Shown: positions 25,275 to 37,740 of the stretch, piece after piece | Layout of the letters: every line of letters starts with the position of its first letter | Numbering within the stretch: position 1 is the stretch's first letter | From: Epiperipatus broadwayi | Lineage: Eukaryota > Onychophora > Udeonychophora > Euonychophora > Peripatidae | Assembly (NCBI GenBank): GCA_028023455.1 | Contig: JAQFVV010012423.1 | Span: 1,877,273 to 1,941,272, forward strand | DNA: 64,000 bases | Direction of reading: 5' to 3' | Notes under the pieces: generated by a model | What the model was told of the DNA's origin: nothing | Seen by the model: only the letters and a program-made list of their open reading frames with translations | Database searches by the model: none | Translations under genes and position numbers: made by a program

Positions 25275-25610
25275 TAGCCATTATCAATCCAAAGCAGGAT
25301 GAAGGTCTCCAAGTTCAATCCATCTTCTCCGATCTTTAGCTTCTCTTCTCCATATCACCTCTGCATACTGTCTTATTTCATCTATCCATCTCATATATGG
25401 TCCCTTTCTGGGTCTTTTACAATCTCTTGGAATCCAGTTTAAAATTTTAATTGTCCATCTATTATCATCTCTTCTAGCAATATGTCCAGCCAACTCCATT
25501 TCAGTCCTTTAATTTTTTCAATGAGGTCAGTAACACCTGTTTGTTCTCTTACCCATATATTGCATTTTCAATTTCTTCTTGTTACTCCCACCATGCATCT
25601 CTCCATACTT
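25275..25610 (-). pseudogene. RTE-like LINE, C-terminal end of reverse transcriptase
   Basis: The 71-codon frame at 25284-25499 reads MELAGHIARRDDNRWT, then WIPRDCKRPRKGPYMRWIDE, then AKDRRRWIELGD. This is the conserved tail of the polyprotein found in RTE-type and related LINEs in many invertebrates. The sequence just upstream on the minus strand, in other frames, encodes MERCMVGVTRRN and REQTGVTDLIEKIK, which precede this tail in the family. So the fragment spans at least 110 residues with frameshifts. The 3' end at 25262-25275 carries ATCATCAACATT-type repeats common to these tails. A 16-base T run borders the other side. It is a 5'-truncated, dead copy. Confidence 0.85.
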
Positions 25611-25763
25611 TTTTTTTTTTTTTTAGTTTCCTTTTGGTATGGGAATGTTGTACATTCTACTTGCATTAAAAATCATATTCATAGATCTAAATCTTTACCT
25701 TTTATAAATGAATGCATACTATAGTTTGATGGAAATCACGTTATGATTAATAACCACTACTTT

Positions 25764-25873
25764 TTTTTTTTCCATGTGTCATAGCATCGGCCGGGACGCG
25801 AACTCACAACCGTCTGCAACCAACTACTTGCTTGCATGGCGGCTGCGATACCTCTCGGCTAACAACGCAAGAC
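25764..25873 (-). mobile_element. tRNA-derived SINE, copy 2
   Basis: The same family as 13585-13704, inverted; the A and B boxes are both intact on the minus strand. The T run at 25764-25771 corresponds to its A-rich tail. A 16-base perfect duplication TAATAACCACTACTTT (25748-25763 and 25874-25889) flanks it, the clearest target-site duplication in the window. It looks recent. Confidence 0.9.
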
Positions 25874-25889
25874 TAATAACCACTACTTT

Positions 25890-26880
25890 AAAACTAAATT
25901 GTAATTTTATGTGTAATTTGATATAATGATTCCATTATTAAGACGAATTATTAAACTGACGGAGATTAATGATTAAAGAATACCAGATGTACAGTTATTT
26001 AGATGATAAAATTTGAGCAAATTTTTGTTAAATAAATCGGAAGCTTTTTAAAGGAAATATATATGTCAAAGGGATTTTAAATATGAACATTATGTTGAAA
26101 AACGTCTTTTAGCACTACCATGATGATGTACTTATTTTATCTTTAAATCAGTTAATTATTTGTTTATAGTTAGTTATTTTATGTAACCACAAAAACAAAT
26201 TCCATACATTCTACTTTTAAAATTAGTTTATAATAAATGTAATAATAAAAATGTTAAAAATAATAAATAAAGAAAAAATTCCTTGACATTTGTAAACAAA
26301 TTGCGAGTCTCTATTAAATTTTAATACCGCTGTTCCTCTTCCTTGTTTATTGAAAAGAAAAAGATCTTAGAATGCCAGTTTCCGATAAACAATAATAAAT
26401 TTTTATTTTATATTTTCAAATATTCTATTTATAATTGTGAAAAAATGCGAATATTATAAACTCTCCACATGTGTATAGATAGATATAAATAATTATTTTT
26501 GCACTTATAACAGTATAATAGATATCTTCAGAACAGAACAAGTTTTTTCACAATATTTCTCTAATATAAACTCATTAAGGCCAATAGATGTTAGGAAGCT
26601 TGAATTTGCCATTACTTTGATGTGTATCTAAATTTCGTCTATTTTTATCTCATCTATTATGTATCTATTTATGTTAATTTGCCTTATAAATCTAATTCAC
26701 GTTTATTTTCAGCCTTTGAAAAATCCATTAAACATTATTATGTGTTTTCTAGTATTTACCTTTAGTCCAACAATTTCATATTATTTGCAAAAATAACTTA
26801 ATTACTAATACGCTAATATTAATTGCGTTACGGTGAAACTTTTAAGTTTATTAATTAGTAGGCTTTTTTTTTTTTTTTAT
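25890..26880. other. AT-rich noncoding DNA
   Basis: No coding or repeat feature recognised. Confidence 0.5.
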
Positions 26881-26884
26881 CTAT

Positions 26885-28499
26885 TCTATCTTTTAGACTT
26901 AGCGCTTTCAGAGCCCTTGCAGCTCCATATTCATAGTCCTATTCATATTGTTAACTATATACAAATGCATGCAGATTACTTATATCATCCATTTTTTCGA
27001 AATCGTGAAGCACATGTCCTTTCTGTTTATTGCTCTAGCATCGCTGTTGATGAAACATGCCTCTTTGACCTTCCTCTTGACATTGTTTCTTTCTGTGCAT
27101 ACAATGTTGGATTTAGAGGGCTTAAATTTGTGGTTATGTTCCTGCTGATGGTCAGCAAATACTGAGCTGCCTTTTTTTTGGTTGGGCTCTTGTGTATACA
27201 TATTTATGCTGGGTCAGTCTATTGCCTACTGTGGCCCAAGTTTCCCTATAATAAACTGAATCACAACCTGTCTGCGGGCACACAATTCTATAAACTACAT
27301 GGGGGGTTTCTTCTATGTTTCTTTTGTTTTTAGTATTGTTGATGAGCCTATTGGTGTTTAGAGGGGTTCTAAATCTGAGTTTGAATTCCTTCTGTAATAT
27401 TTTACTGAAGTTTTTCTCCAAAGCAGGTATGTAGAGTATAGTCAGATGTTGTCTGTCTTCTTTTGTGTTCTGTTGCAGTCTTTTATATAAGCTTTCAATC
27501 CTGTTGGTTATTGTTCTATATGATCAAAACCCACACTTATTAAGTCCCTGATGAAGCTGGTGATGTTGTTTTTCTTCTCTGACTCTAATTTACACAGGTG
27601 GTGATTGCAAAATAAGAAGGCAGACAGCCCTGCAAGTTTGTGTGATTTAGGAGATTTTGAGAGTGGATGGAGACAACCTCTAATGCATAAGGGTTTAATT
27701 ATCAATAATTAAATGCCACATTCTCTCTATTGATTTTCAAATTGAGATACCTGACCATGTTTTGCTCATCTTCATATGTGTAATTAAACATAAGGTTGGA
27801 AAGAGTGTGGAGTTCCTGTAAAATCTCTTTAGTTGAGTTTTCTGGTGCTGCCATGAATATGTCATCCACATATCTGCTGTAAATTATGTTTGGTGCTGCT
27901 ATCTGGAACTTTGGAATCACCGGTTGTTCAAAATTATCTAGCATGATGCTGGAAACAATCCCACTCAGAGGGAGCCCCATGTGTCATCTGTTGTTCATTC
28001 TGTACCATTTGTTTTCGTGTGACACTAAAATATTTCTGTCTAGCCATTTCATAAAATCCACAATAAATCGTGCTTTGGGAACTGAACAGTCTTTCTTGTT
28101 TAGCTCATGATCTATTATTCTAATTGATAGTTGTCTGTTGATGGAACCATATCACTCTGTAATATCCACTGCTGCAATCCTGAATTCTTGAAGAATCATT
28201 GTGTTTTTGATTTTGTCCACAAATTCAAATGATGATTTAATTGCGTACGATCCAAAACCTATATATTCAATCAACCATTCGTGAACCAATTTGGCTGCAT
28301 TGAAGTAGCCGATGCCATCAAAGTCCAACATTAGCCTCAAAGGTACTTCCTGTTTATGCAGTTTTGCATTAGCAAAAATTCTTGGTTGTATGGTTGTGGA
28401 AGGATAAATTCTATAATACTCAGCTCTGCTGAGGCCTTTGTCTTTGTGTGTGCGCAAAACCGATGTGATAAATTTCTCTCTATTGATTTTAATATTCAT
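26885..28499 (-). pseudogene. Penelope-like element: reverse transcriptase plus GIY-YIG nuclease, broken
   Basis: Read on the minus strand, 28499-28152 gives the N-terminal RT region (YYRIYPSTT, ANAKLHKQEVPLRLML, KSSFEFVDKIK). The same frame continues through TGA stops near 28152 and 27983 into MGLPLSGIVSSIMLDN and the catalytic YVDD at about 27861-27872. After a frameshift near 27705 comes a thumb segment (SPKSHKLAGLSAFLF, then FIRDLISVGFDH). A further segment has HVVYRIVCP and VYYRETWATVGNRLTQHK, the GIY-YIG nuclease core. A last frameshift near 27180 leads to SSVFADHQQEHNH, the end of that domain. RT copies the RNA and the GIY-YIG nuclease nicks the target. The usual Gly before Glu in the second core motif is Arg here. 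At least two stops and two shifts make it a dead copy. Confidence 0.88.
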
Positions 28500-28526
28500 T
28501 TATTCTAATTCTCTTTGCTTCTCATT

Positions 28527-28802
28527 TTAATCTTTAAAATATTTCCTGTAAAAGTGCTGTAGCTTTACACACTCAGTATGTCCCAGTAAAAAAGTGGCAG
28601 GTTCTCTTCCCAAACTGCCTGCAGGACCATTTCTAATTAGTGCACGTGTTACATAGCAACAAGGTTTAGCTATTTGCCACAGAAATTTGAAGATGCTGAT
28701 ATGTCTATGACTAGGCTTTTTACATCCATAGATTGTTTTAAATACTCTCCCTGCCACCACAAAATCTTGCAAATTATTTGAAAATGTTCTTGTGATGGCC
28801 AT
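28527..28802 (-). other. Unassigned 91-codon frame next to the Penelope remnant
   Basis: The frame lies just upstream of the RT of the Penelope-like copy and is cleanly open, with residues such as GCKKPSHRHISIF and GREPATFLLGHTECVKL. I cannot assign a domain. It might be the leader or pseudo-LTR part of that element, or an unrelated older insertion. No function is proposed. Confidence 0.3.
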
Positions 28803-31800
28803 GTACAGTTTGAATTATTTAAATGCCTCACTAGCAGTTTTGCACAATTTAAAACAAAATTTAATATTAGCCCTTTGTTTCATTATAAGTTAATGTATGT
28901 ATTATGTCTCACCTTGCCTTCAAATAATGGAATTATCCAGATTCTATCTTAATTGGAGTGAACATTCATTGTTGTGAACCAATGCATATACAAGTAGATA
29001 GTATAGTCCCATGGCAAGAATGGGACAGTAGATGATGATGCTCACTGAATCCAAATGTTTGCATTATGAAAGGCAATCTGGCCATAAATCATCAATCCAT
29101 TAGGAGGTAAGGTCAGACAACAACTGTCAAAGCTGAATGGCAGTGTACATGTTGTCCACTATGTAGCTGAGCAGTGAGGTAAATTCACACTAAAACTGAA
29201 AGCTGCTAGTCATAAGTCAGATGTGAGACAAGATGTTACAGAACAGCCAAAAGTGTCAATATCTACTCATGATGCAAGTTGTCATGATAGAGGTGGAAGT
29301 AATATGTAAGTGTAGAAGCATACCTGAAAACTTCAACAGAAATAGTTGCACAACAACTAAATGCTATACCAAGACAACAGTATCATGCAAAGGTATTACA
29401 TTATATATATTGTTAAATACACAATTGTATATTTGTTTAATAAATAAATAACTGTATTCCATGAGTTTGTATTTATATATAAATCATGCAAAAACACAAC
29501 AGTTTGAGACACACTGACACCTTTCATGTCATAATTTGATTCAGACAGACTAGTCTTAAACTTTTTGTGGTGAATATATGTGTTGATTAAGAGATAATAC
29601 TGCTTGAAGCCTGGGGAGAGCAATATTCATTTTATCATTGGAATACATTAAGTATGATATGGTCAAAATTCTATTCCTCTTAGTAAAAAAAACAGCTACA
29701 AGAACCATTGACTTTTTTGTAAAATATTATAAGAAAAAAAACCAGAAAGCAATAGTGATTACAGTAATGGTATCTCTCTTCAACTTATACATAATTTTAT
29801 ATTATTCTTATGAATCTCAATATTGTAAAAATCTCAAATTTATGATCATGGCAGAATAAATTGTATTAAAAGTATAGCAAGAAAGCACAAACCTTCATCA
29901 AATCAGATTTTATGTTATTGTCTTCATTGTTTTATTTTGTTGCCAGATTAACTCAAAATGAAATCAAATACACCTATAATTTTAATCTTTGAAAACCATT
30001 ATAATTGGTTACTGCATTGATTTTAACAGAGTTTCTATCATTAAGTAAAACTATATGAAGAAGTTTTGTTATTTCTGTTATTCCAGTATTTTCATTTTTG
30101 TTTTGAGACATAATCATGTATCATTTTGGGGTGAAAACTTTTTAGCATCTTCTTTCAGTCTTCATTCTATTTTATAGATTATCCTTATATATATATATAT
30201 TAATGTGGAAATAGAATAGTGGACTTTAGAACTAAACATCCCTGAATTAAAATTCAATTCCATCAATTCTGGTATTCAGATATCATAGGACTTCCTGGAC
30301 AATGAACCATTTCATTATTATTATTATTATTATTTTAGGAGAATAATGTTAATTGATATCTGCTTATATCAACAAGTATCAGTGAGACTTATTTTTATAC
30401 ATTTTTGAATAAAATTTGAAGTCCCATAGCTCTTATTATATATATTTTTTTGAGTCTAAAATAATCCATTTTTTGTTTTGTTTTCTTTTTAAAGTGTAAA
30501 ATTACAATAAAAATATCATGCAAATGAAACAAGATGTTATATATAAGTGTAATTAAGAATATTTTAAAATAAAATCTATTGTAGCAGTATGGAAATTAGG
30601 GATATAACCTGGGGTGATGGAATATCATCATCATCAACCCCAAGTCAATACCTTTTTGTAAATATTCAATGTAAAAGGAATATAATGAATATAATAAAGA
30701 TTAACTAGAAATATGAGAGATCAAAACTGAACTATAAATTTATCAGCATTATAAATAAGTATAAGTAATAATCATTCATCATCATGAATGATCAACAATA
30801 AAAATAAGTCAACAGTCAATCTTATGACTGGATTTGAAATGGGTCTACTATAGACAAGGCTAATTATTTAGCTCTCGCCAGCTTGGGACAGATTATTTAA
30901 ACATTAATTTGGATGAACAAACTTAAGTGCTAATCTATAAGAATATAACAATTTTAAAAAATAATGCCATGATACAGAAACATGCTGATCATCATCAATG
31001 CTCTGGCTACTTAGTACTATTAATGTACTGGCCAATTATAAAACTTAATTTCTCAGAAATACTAAACTAAATAAAATGTAGTATATGGATTTTAAAGGAT
31101 ATCTTCTTTGTGTCAATCCAGGATCATCATAAAACTGGATGTCCATAAACATTAATTATAAAATTCTTTTATATAAAATTCTTTTATATAACAGACTGTT
31201 ATGCATGAATCTAGCTCAGAGATCAAAAGCTCTATAACTGTTATTGTAAACAAGAGATATAATACATCATATAATAATTCATAATATTTTAAAATTAAAT
31301 AAATTCACTGAAATAATTTTTAACAATAATATATCAATTTATTAAGAACAATTAAAATAAAATTAAGGTCTGCTGAGTATGCCATAAATATAAATTCAGT
31401 ATTTTGATTTTGATTAATATACAATTAGCTATCACATTGTGGTTTACAACTATCTCAATAGGTTAACTTAAATCATACTTATACATAATCACACAGATGT
31501 GTGATATAATAATTTGTGACATATTTGAATTGTCATATAAAAAAAAAATGACTAATTTTAACATCTATGTATGTACTTGACACACATCCATATATGCACA
31601 CAGATGTGCCATAACATATGGGAATTGCCATATAATAAAAATAACTTATCACATTTTACTGATACATAAATAATGACTGATTTAACATATATATGTGTGC
31701 ACACACTGACATTTACAGCATGTATTTTAATTTGTCAAAATAATAAAATTATTAAAAATATATTTTTCACAATTAATCTCATGTTGGAAGTATACATAAA

Positions 31801-33540
31801 ATCCACACATAAATGTGGATATATGAAAAATAATGTGAATCAGTTATTAATTCATTCATTATCTAATGGTAAAAGAAGTTATCACATCTTTGACAGGTTA
31901 CTCTTGATTAATTATAAATGTATCTTAAAAAATACTCCAGCAAGGTGTTTTTTTTCTAATCTAAAAAAATTTTTGGAGTTTACTTTTTTTTTTTTTCAAA
32001 ATAAAATTGTCTATGGATCAATCATTTGTTTTTAGACTTTTAATTCAAGAAAAAATTATGTACTTGTTTTACTTTTAAATTATAGATTTTAAATGTCATT
32101 TTCAAGGAATTATTTCAAGTAACTCACCAATGGCACTATATATATATATGATGCAGCACATTTATCTGTGGTTCTCTGCATATAGATAAAACAGCATATG
32201 TATAACTAATTATTCAGCAAGATGATGGCCTCTCTGGTTAAGCTGGTCCCTTCTAAACAGTAGACTAACTTATTGTCATTTCTAGGAAAGATGTAATCCA
32301 ATAACTGTTGGTCTGCAGTGATCTTGATTCAGTCTCTATGTTGCTGTCTAATATATATATATGGACTATGGGAAACATAGAAAGCAGACCTTTACTTTCA
32401 TGTGAATCTAAACTTTATGGTAATGTACTAGTAGCAGCAGCTGGACTTGCACTATCTTGTCTTCAGTTATAACTTTATGATAACTCTGTAATAACCTGTG
32501 AAATTCTTAAAAAAAAACACATTTTAATGTTTTTTCCAATCTTTTATAGTCACGATGAAAGAAAAAATATAGTAATTAAAAATAAGTTTTTTCTATCTTC
32601 ATTGGAAAAAGTTAATATTTTTTTTTCAATTCAACTTAATTCTTTGAAAAACAAGTTTGTGGAATTTTATCAAAATGTGTTATACAAGCACTAATTATAA
32701 AAACATTGTTAATCAAAATAGATAGTGGAATTTTATAATTACCAGTATGTCTATTATAACATAAAATCATGCTTGTTTTATTTTCAAAATCAGATTAAAT
32801 AAAATATTAATTAGACATTTTAAAATGTTTCATTTATAATAACATTTTTTAAAATTATTTAATCCTTAACTATTAATCCAGTGCAATATCAAAAATATCT
32901 ACAAAAAAGTTTTTCATTTCAACTTTTCAATTATATATATATATATGCACACACACTATGTTGTTGTATGCCATGAGTCACATAACTGTCTCACTATTTT
33001 AACTGAAGTCAATACTCTCATCACTAGTAAGCCATTTGATTTGTAAAAATGTGAACCACTCCATTGTATAGATTTATTTCAACACTTCATGACTCATCAG
33101 TAGGCTTAAGGAGAGGCAAATCTACAGATAAAGGACTGTGATTCTTATATATAACCCAAAACAGGAATTGATGTATTTCTAATCATTATATTTTATCAAT
33201 AATTTAAACATATAGTGCATTAAATTAATTGATTCTGGATGAGCAAACACATTCTGTAAGGTAGGAATAAATTAAGTTCAAAGCCGTCGGAAAATGTTAA
33301 TTATTTATCCCTCTTGCATTCTGACATATTCTATTGTTACATCTAGTAAGAGTACTGGAAATTCTCAATATTTCTGCTTTTATAAAATTATTATTTATAC
33401 TAAAACTCAGACTCATTTTCCTTTTAATTTAATTTTATAAGTGAATAATATTCTAAAAAATCATATTTGACTGTTTTAAATATTAAAAAATTGACCTGTA
33501 AATATAAGGATACCATAAATGTCATCACAGATATTTTTGT
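28803..33540. other. Noncoding DNA, one Cys-rich relic
   Basis: Between 29080 and 29400 the sequence is less AT-rich and one frame encodes a Cys/Lys-rich stretch (VICKCRSIPENF, TTKCYTKTTVSCK) that could be a transposon-protein relic, but I cannot name it. The rest is AT-rich, with (ATT)n at 30316-30335, imperfect repetition of a CACACAGATGTG block at about 31490 and 31600, and several short AT microsatellites. Open frames such as 31673-32035 look like chance. Confidence 0.45.
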
Positions 33541-33547
33541 AAACACT

Positions 33548-34111
33548 AATATATATAAAACTAATTATTTATTTATGTACTGCAATGTTATTATTTATAA
33601 TAGTTATAAGGGGATCACCCCTACATATGAGTTGTATAAATTTGTAAAGCCAGGGGATACTCTCACTTTCTAGACACAAGATAGTGTCTTTGAAAAGATA
33701 AGAATGAATCCATATTATCTTTTTTATCTCAATGCATGTATACAGGTCAATTTTAAGCATTTATAAGTGAGAGTATGAAGGTCTTAATCAATCACTTTTA
33801 ATTCCATTCACTGTGTATTAACAATTAATAATATTTGTGAAATTTTTACAATTTACTGCATGTCAGAATTAGATGTAATATTAAATATATATAACTAATT
33901 TATTTATAGCACAATGTTTTTATTTGTAATAGTCATAAGGGAATTACTCCTACACATGCATCATATGAATTTATAAAGCTGAGGAATACTCTTACTTTCT
34001 AAACAAAAGATAGAGTCTTTGAAAATAAGAATGAATCCACCATATCTTTTTTATCTAAATGCATAATATAGGTTAATCTTAAGCATTTAGAAATGAAAAC
34101 ATGAAGGTCTA
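33548..34111. repeat. Direct duplication of a roughly 235-bp block
   Basis: The blocks 33548-33786 and 33883-34111 align over their whole length: AATATATATA-AACTAAT, then AATAGT-ATAAGGG, CTCACTTTCTA-AC, AAGAATGAATCCA and TTAAGCATTTA. They are clearly diverged and separated by about 95 bases of unrelated sequence. No coding signal. Confidence 0.7.
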
Positions 34112-34119
34112 AAAACAAA

Positions 34120-35090
34120 TAAATTTGTTTATATTATAACTTTATTGTGTTTTTGTGATCAATTAAAGGTAGATTTTGGATAAAACCATCAAATTCTGTT
34201 TGAAAATAAGTGATTTTCTTACAAAAATTAATTTTAAAAGATTTTAACACCAAGTCAATTTTGTCAGATAATGACATAATAAACCCTGTTGTTTTTTTTT
34301 TAATATTATGGTCATGTTTATTAATTTTTATTGCTAAAAATAAAACCTAAATAAATAAATTGAAAGTTTACCTGTGTATTTCTTTATAATAATCAACCAA
34401 TTAGTGTGTAAAAATAATCAAAAATACTTTATATATAAACAAAAAAATATTTTCAATTATACTTCAAAATCTTCTCATGAAAAGTAAATATAAAGAATGT
34501 GAACACTCTCTGGGCATTTTTTTCTGTCAACAGAACAAAGAAGATATTTGATATTGGCCACAGTCTGTATGATGCTAATTTTTTCAACTTATATTAAAAT
34601 CTATTTTATAAAAAAACCCGCCCGATCATTATCATTTAACCCTTAAACCGCTAATTAAATCATTGGTTGTATGAGGTAAAAATAAAATCTTTTAATTGGC
34701 CAACTCACAAACTGAAGACAAAGCCTATTGTTAAAACATATTCGCCTATAATATTAAATTCAACTCAGATACGTTTATAAAAAGTATATAATTAATTTTT
34801 CAGGTCATGAAGAAAACGAAAGTTCTTTCAAAAATAAATTGCTATTTATTTATTCTAAGATATTCTATATCGGCAACATAAAAGTTATAATGTAAACAAA
34901 AAGATCGACTTTTACGTTATAGAAAAGTAAATATTTCTTTTTACTACATCTTCAATATATTTACTTAAATCTTCAATATTTTTCGAAAATAATTTTGTTT
35001 TTTTATTATTCTCTCTGAAAATTATGTTTAATTTCCATAAATATTATTTAATAATAATTTAAATCGTATTCGAAATGAAAATCTCAGCGT
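34120..35090. other. Noncoding DNA upstream of the candidate promoter
   Basis: AT-rich; CpG becomes noticeably more frequent from about 34600 onwards. No gene seen. Confidence 0.45.
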
Positions 35091-35135
35091 TTTTCTTTAT
35101 TTTCTTTGATCAGGCAGTTTCTTTGTTCTTTCCAG

Positions 35136-35323
35136 CCAATCAGAATGTCTTTTTCGGCTGAGAGCATGCTAAGAACCAATCACAAATAATGTTCCTTCTT
35201 TGTTTAGGTTTAAATGCGTTTTTTTTTATTTTTTACTTCTAAAATAAATCGGAAGATGTCACCATCGTACAGAACTTTTAAAAACGAATTCAATACGTAT
35301 TTAACGAATTTTATCGTATAAAA
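35136..35323 (+). promoter_or_regulatory. Candidate RNA polymerase II promoter, CpG-dense
   Basis: Two CCAAT boxes (35136-35140 within GCCAATCAG and 35176-35180 within ACCAATCAC) lie upstream of a TATAAAA box at 35317-35323. From about 35080 to 35450 CpG dinucleotides are far more frequent than in any nearby sequence. The order and spacing suit a + strand promoter initiating near 35345-35350. Seen: the motifs and CpG density. Inferred: that it is active, and its gene. Confidence 0.5.
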
Positions 35324-35344
35324 ACGAACTGAGTTAGAGTGATT

Positions 35345-35448
35345 TTAGATGTCGACGAGGAGTCTCGTCGAGCGCGGGAAAAGGGTTAATACTACGATCT
35401 AAAGTTACAGTGCTTTATTGAGAAAATTTTCGACAATCTTCAATGAAG
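35345..35448 (+). other. Candidate first exon with start codon and splice donor
   Basis: About 25 bases after the TATA box a roughly 100-base leader runs to an ATG at 35443-35445, followed by one codon (AAG) and then a good donor, GTGAGG, at 35449. If real, the exon supplies a 5' UTR and the first two codons (Met-Lys), leaving intron phase 0. No downstream partner exon could be identified in the window, so the gene is unknown. A noncoding first exon is equally possible. Confidence 0.4.
35352..35371 (+). other. GC-rich hairpin in the candidate 5' UTR
   Basis: TCGACGAG and CTCGTCGA are perfectly complementary over 8 bp around a GAGT loop. It is a strikingly stable stem for this AT-rich region and lies within the first 10-30 bases of the predicted transcript. 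It might slow ribosome scanning or bind a protein; this is inference. Confidence 0.5.
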
Positions 35449-35545
35449 GTGAGGGTTTACCAATTAATCATATACATGTTTTATAATATAAATGACATGA
35501 TGTGTATATATTCAAAAATAAATCTATGCTTATTTGATCAGCAAA

Positions 35546-35753
35546 GTGTTTGATTAAAAAACAATGAAATAGTAGTTGCTTAGGAGGTCATGAGTAATTG
35601 TTTGATTAAAAAAACAATCAACAGTTAGTTGCTTAGGAGGTCATGAGTGATTGTTTGATTAAAAAACAAAAGTTTGTTGCTTAGGAGGTCATGAGTGATT
35701 GTTTGATTAAAAAACAATCAAAAGTTAATTGCTTAGGATGTCATGAGTGATTG
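35546..35753 (+). repeat. Minisatellite, four units of about 50-57 bp
   Basis: Four tandem units, each running TGTTTGATTAAAAAACAA, then AGTTAGTTGCTTAGGAGG, then TCATGAGTGAT. Within a unit, TGATTGTTT and AAACAATCA pair to form a small hairpin around GATTAAA. The array lies 100 bases downstream of the candidate first exon, so it would sit in intron 1. Confidence 0.8.
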
Positions 35754-35754
35754 A

Positions 35755-36180
35755 AACATTTAACTCTTATCATTTTATTATTACATTAACTAGCATAGCA
35801 TATCTATTTAATTTTAAACATGTGATTTACATCACTCATTACTATTCAGTATTGCATATTAATTTGTTTATGAATAAATTATTTTCTGATAAAGTAATAA
35901 ATATGACCCTATCTTTTTATGAACAAAATAGTATGATAACCCAACTTTTCATTTTAACACTTTTCAAGTCATTTTTTTTACTTTCTGTTTTGACAGAACA
36001 TAAAACCTTCATCAGAGATCTGCAAATATTTTATAACATCACATTATAAGATATCAAATGTTAACTTCAAATTTTAGAAAATTACAGTTTTAAAAAATTA
36101 CATTTACATAATTATATTCTTTTTTTTTTTAAATACAAGCATAATTCATATACTTGACGTTTTGAAGATTTGCTATCTTA
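35755..36180. other. AT-rich noncoding DNA
   Basis: The 100-codon frame at 35747-36049 begins inside the minisatellite and shows no domain; it is not called. Confidence 0.5.
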
Positions 36181-36182
36181 AT

Positions 36183-36395
36183 AGCAACCAAGCACTGATT
36201 ATATATATATATGTGGGAGATGATGATCTGGACCAACTGATAAGTGCTGGTTTAGCACAAAATATGTATATTGGAAATCACTTTTTCACATGTGTGGGGT
36301 CAAGAATATCGGTTATGAGTTAGAGTGAATAGTTGAAGGGAGCTATAAAGTCTGTGTTCAGATCCTCTATACTACATGAGTATATTCTGTAACAA
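36183..36395 (+). repeat. Family B dispersed repeat, copy 2
   Basis: It matches 551-775 from CCAAGCACTGATTATATATA through GATGATGATCTGGACCAACTG, GTGCTGGTTTAGCAC and GTATATTGGA, and then a region ending GTGTTCAGATCCTC, similar to a tRNA B box. Confidence 0.65.
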
Positions 36396-37706
36396 AACAA
36401 CATAAAAGGACAAAATTAAAACTTTGTATATCAATATATTTATTTTTACATACATAAATATTTCTTACCATTATATCATATAGTTAAATAATTCATATAA
36501 CTATTTTATATAACTTCAATAAGGAATAATAAAGTTATTAATTTTAATATAAATATTTTGTCGTCTCATTATTTATATAGTGTGTATCTATAATTATATA
36601 TATACATATTCACATATCCAATCTTTATGACTAGCTTATGATGGAACCTTAGAAAATGAACATTATCTCATTCAGTTCACAAGTATGTTCCATTAATAAC
36701 CCTCTTCTCATATTACTACATATTATATGTATATAATGATAATATTCAATACTGAGATTGTTTTTATACTGAAAAAAAAAATCACTTTTAATTAATTACA
36801 ATTGTTACTGATATAATTATTATTTTTTTGTTACTCCTAATTATACCACCAATAGGTATATAATATACACATTGTTTTAAGAGGGTAAATATTTTAATTT
36901 GCTTTGAGTTATATATTTATTTAATTAATAGAAATGAAGTGTTTTTAAAACTTAATTATTTAAAATATGCTTTTGTTATACTTTTGAATTTTTATTTAAT
37001 TCTAAATGAAATTATATACTAATTATTTTTTGTTTATTTAATTCATCTATTTATTAAAAATAAGTCATTATGAAATTATTTTTTATCTACAATATAATTA
37101 TTTAAAAATTAAAATCATTCTATGGGAAGCGTTATTTTTTAAATAGTATGTTAGTCGCTAGATGGCTCTATCTTGCAAATTTTGTGAGATAAAATCGAAC
37201 AATACTTATTATAAAATTAATAATGAAAATTAATAAATTTATTTACTTTAAATGAATATAGAAAACTAAAACGTCAAGTATTATTTAAATAAAATGATTT
37301 TGTTTTTAAAATTGATTGGATTAATAAATTTGAAATTTTTATACGAATGTCCTTTTGTTGTGAAATTGATTCTCAACCATTGCGTAACGTAAGTTCATTT
37401 CTATTCTTCACATCATTTATTGATCATTTCTATATCATCAATAATATTTGCGGTTATTGATATTTACGACGATGATGTGATTTGCGATTTTGAAAATTTC
37501 CAAAACCAATATATGAAGTAATATAACTAAATTCCAGTAATGTTAATTTTAATCTTTAAATACTTTTATATTAAAGAATAGCATAATTCAATGTTAGACT
37601 ATCAATAAAAAGACATACTATTGTCAGGAAACTGTGATAAAATAATAATGTTGATGTCTAAGCATCAAAATAATTTTGGAACATGGAAATCTTAGCTTTA
37701 ATATAT
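36396..37706. other. AT-rich noncoding DNA
   Basis: Slightly CpG-richer around 37130-37490, including a TCGCTAGATGGCTC word at 37149-37162. No exon recognised. Confidence 0.45.
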
Positions 37707-37740
37707 TGTATATACAATTTATGGTTAACAACATGTCAAG

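Noticed and set aside
26833-27165. 110-codon + strand frame with a hydrophobic start
   Set aside because: It is antisense to the GIY-YIG part of the Penelope-like copy, whose coding sense is the minus strand.
31673-32035. 120-codon open frame
   Set aside because: Composition is that of AT-rich chance frames (Ile, Lys, Phe, Asn), and no domain is visible.
35546-35753. CRISPR-like array
   Set aside because: Four short repeats without unique spacers in a eukaryotic genome; it is a minisatellite.
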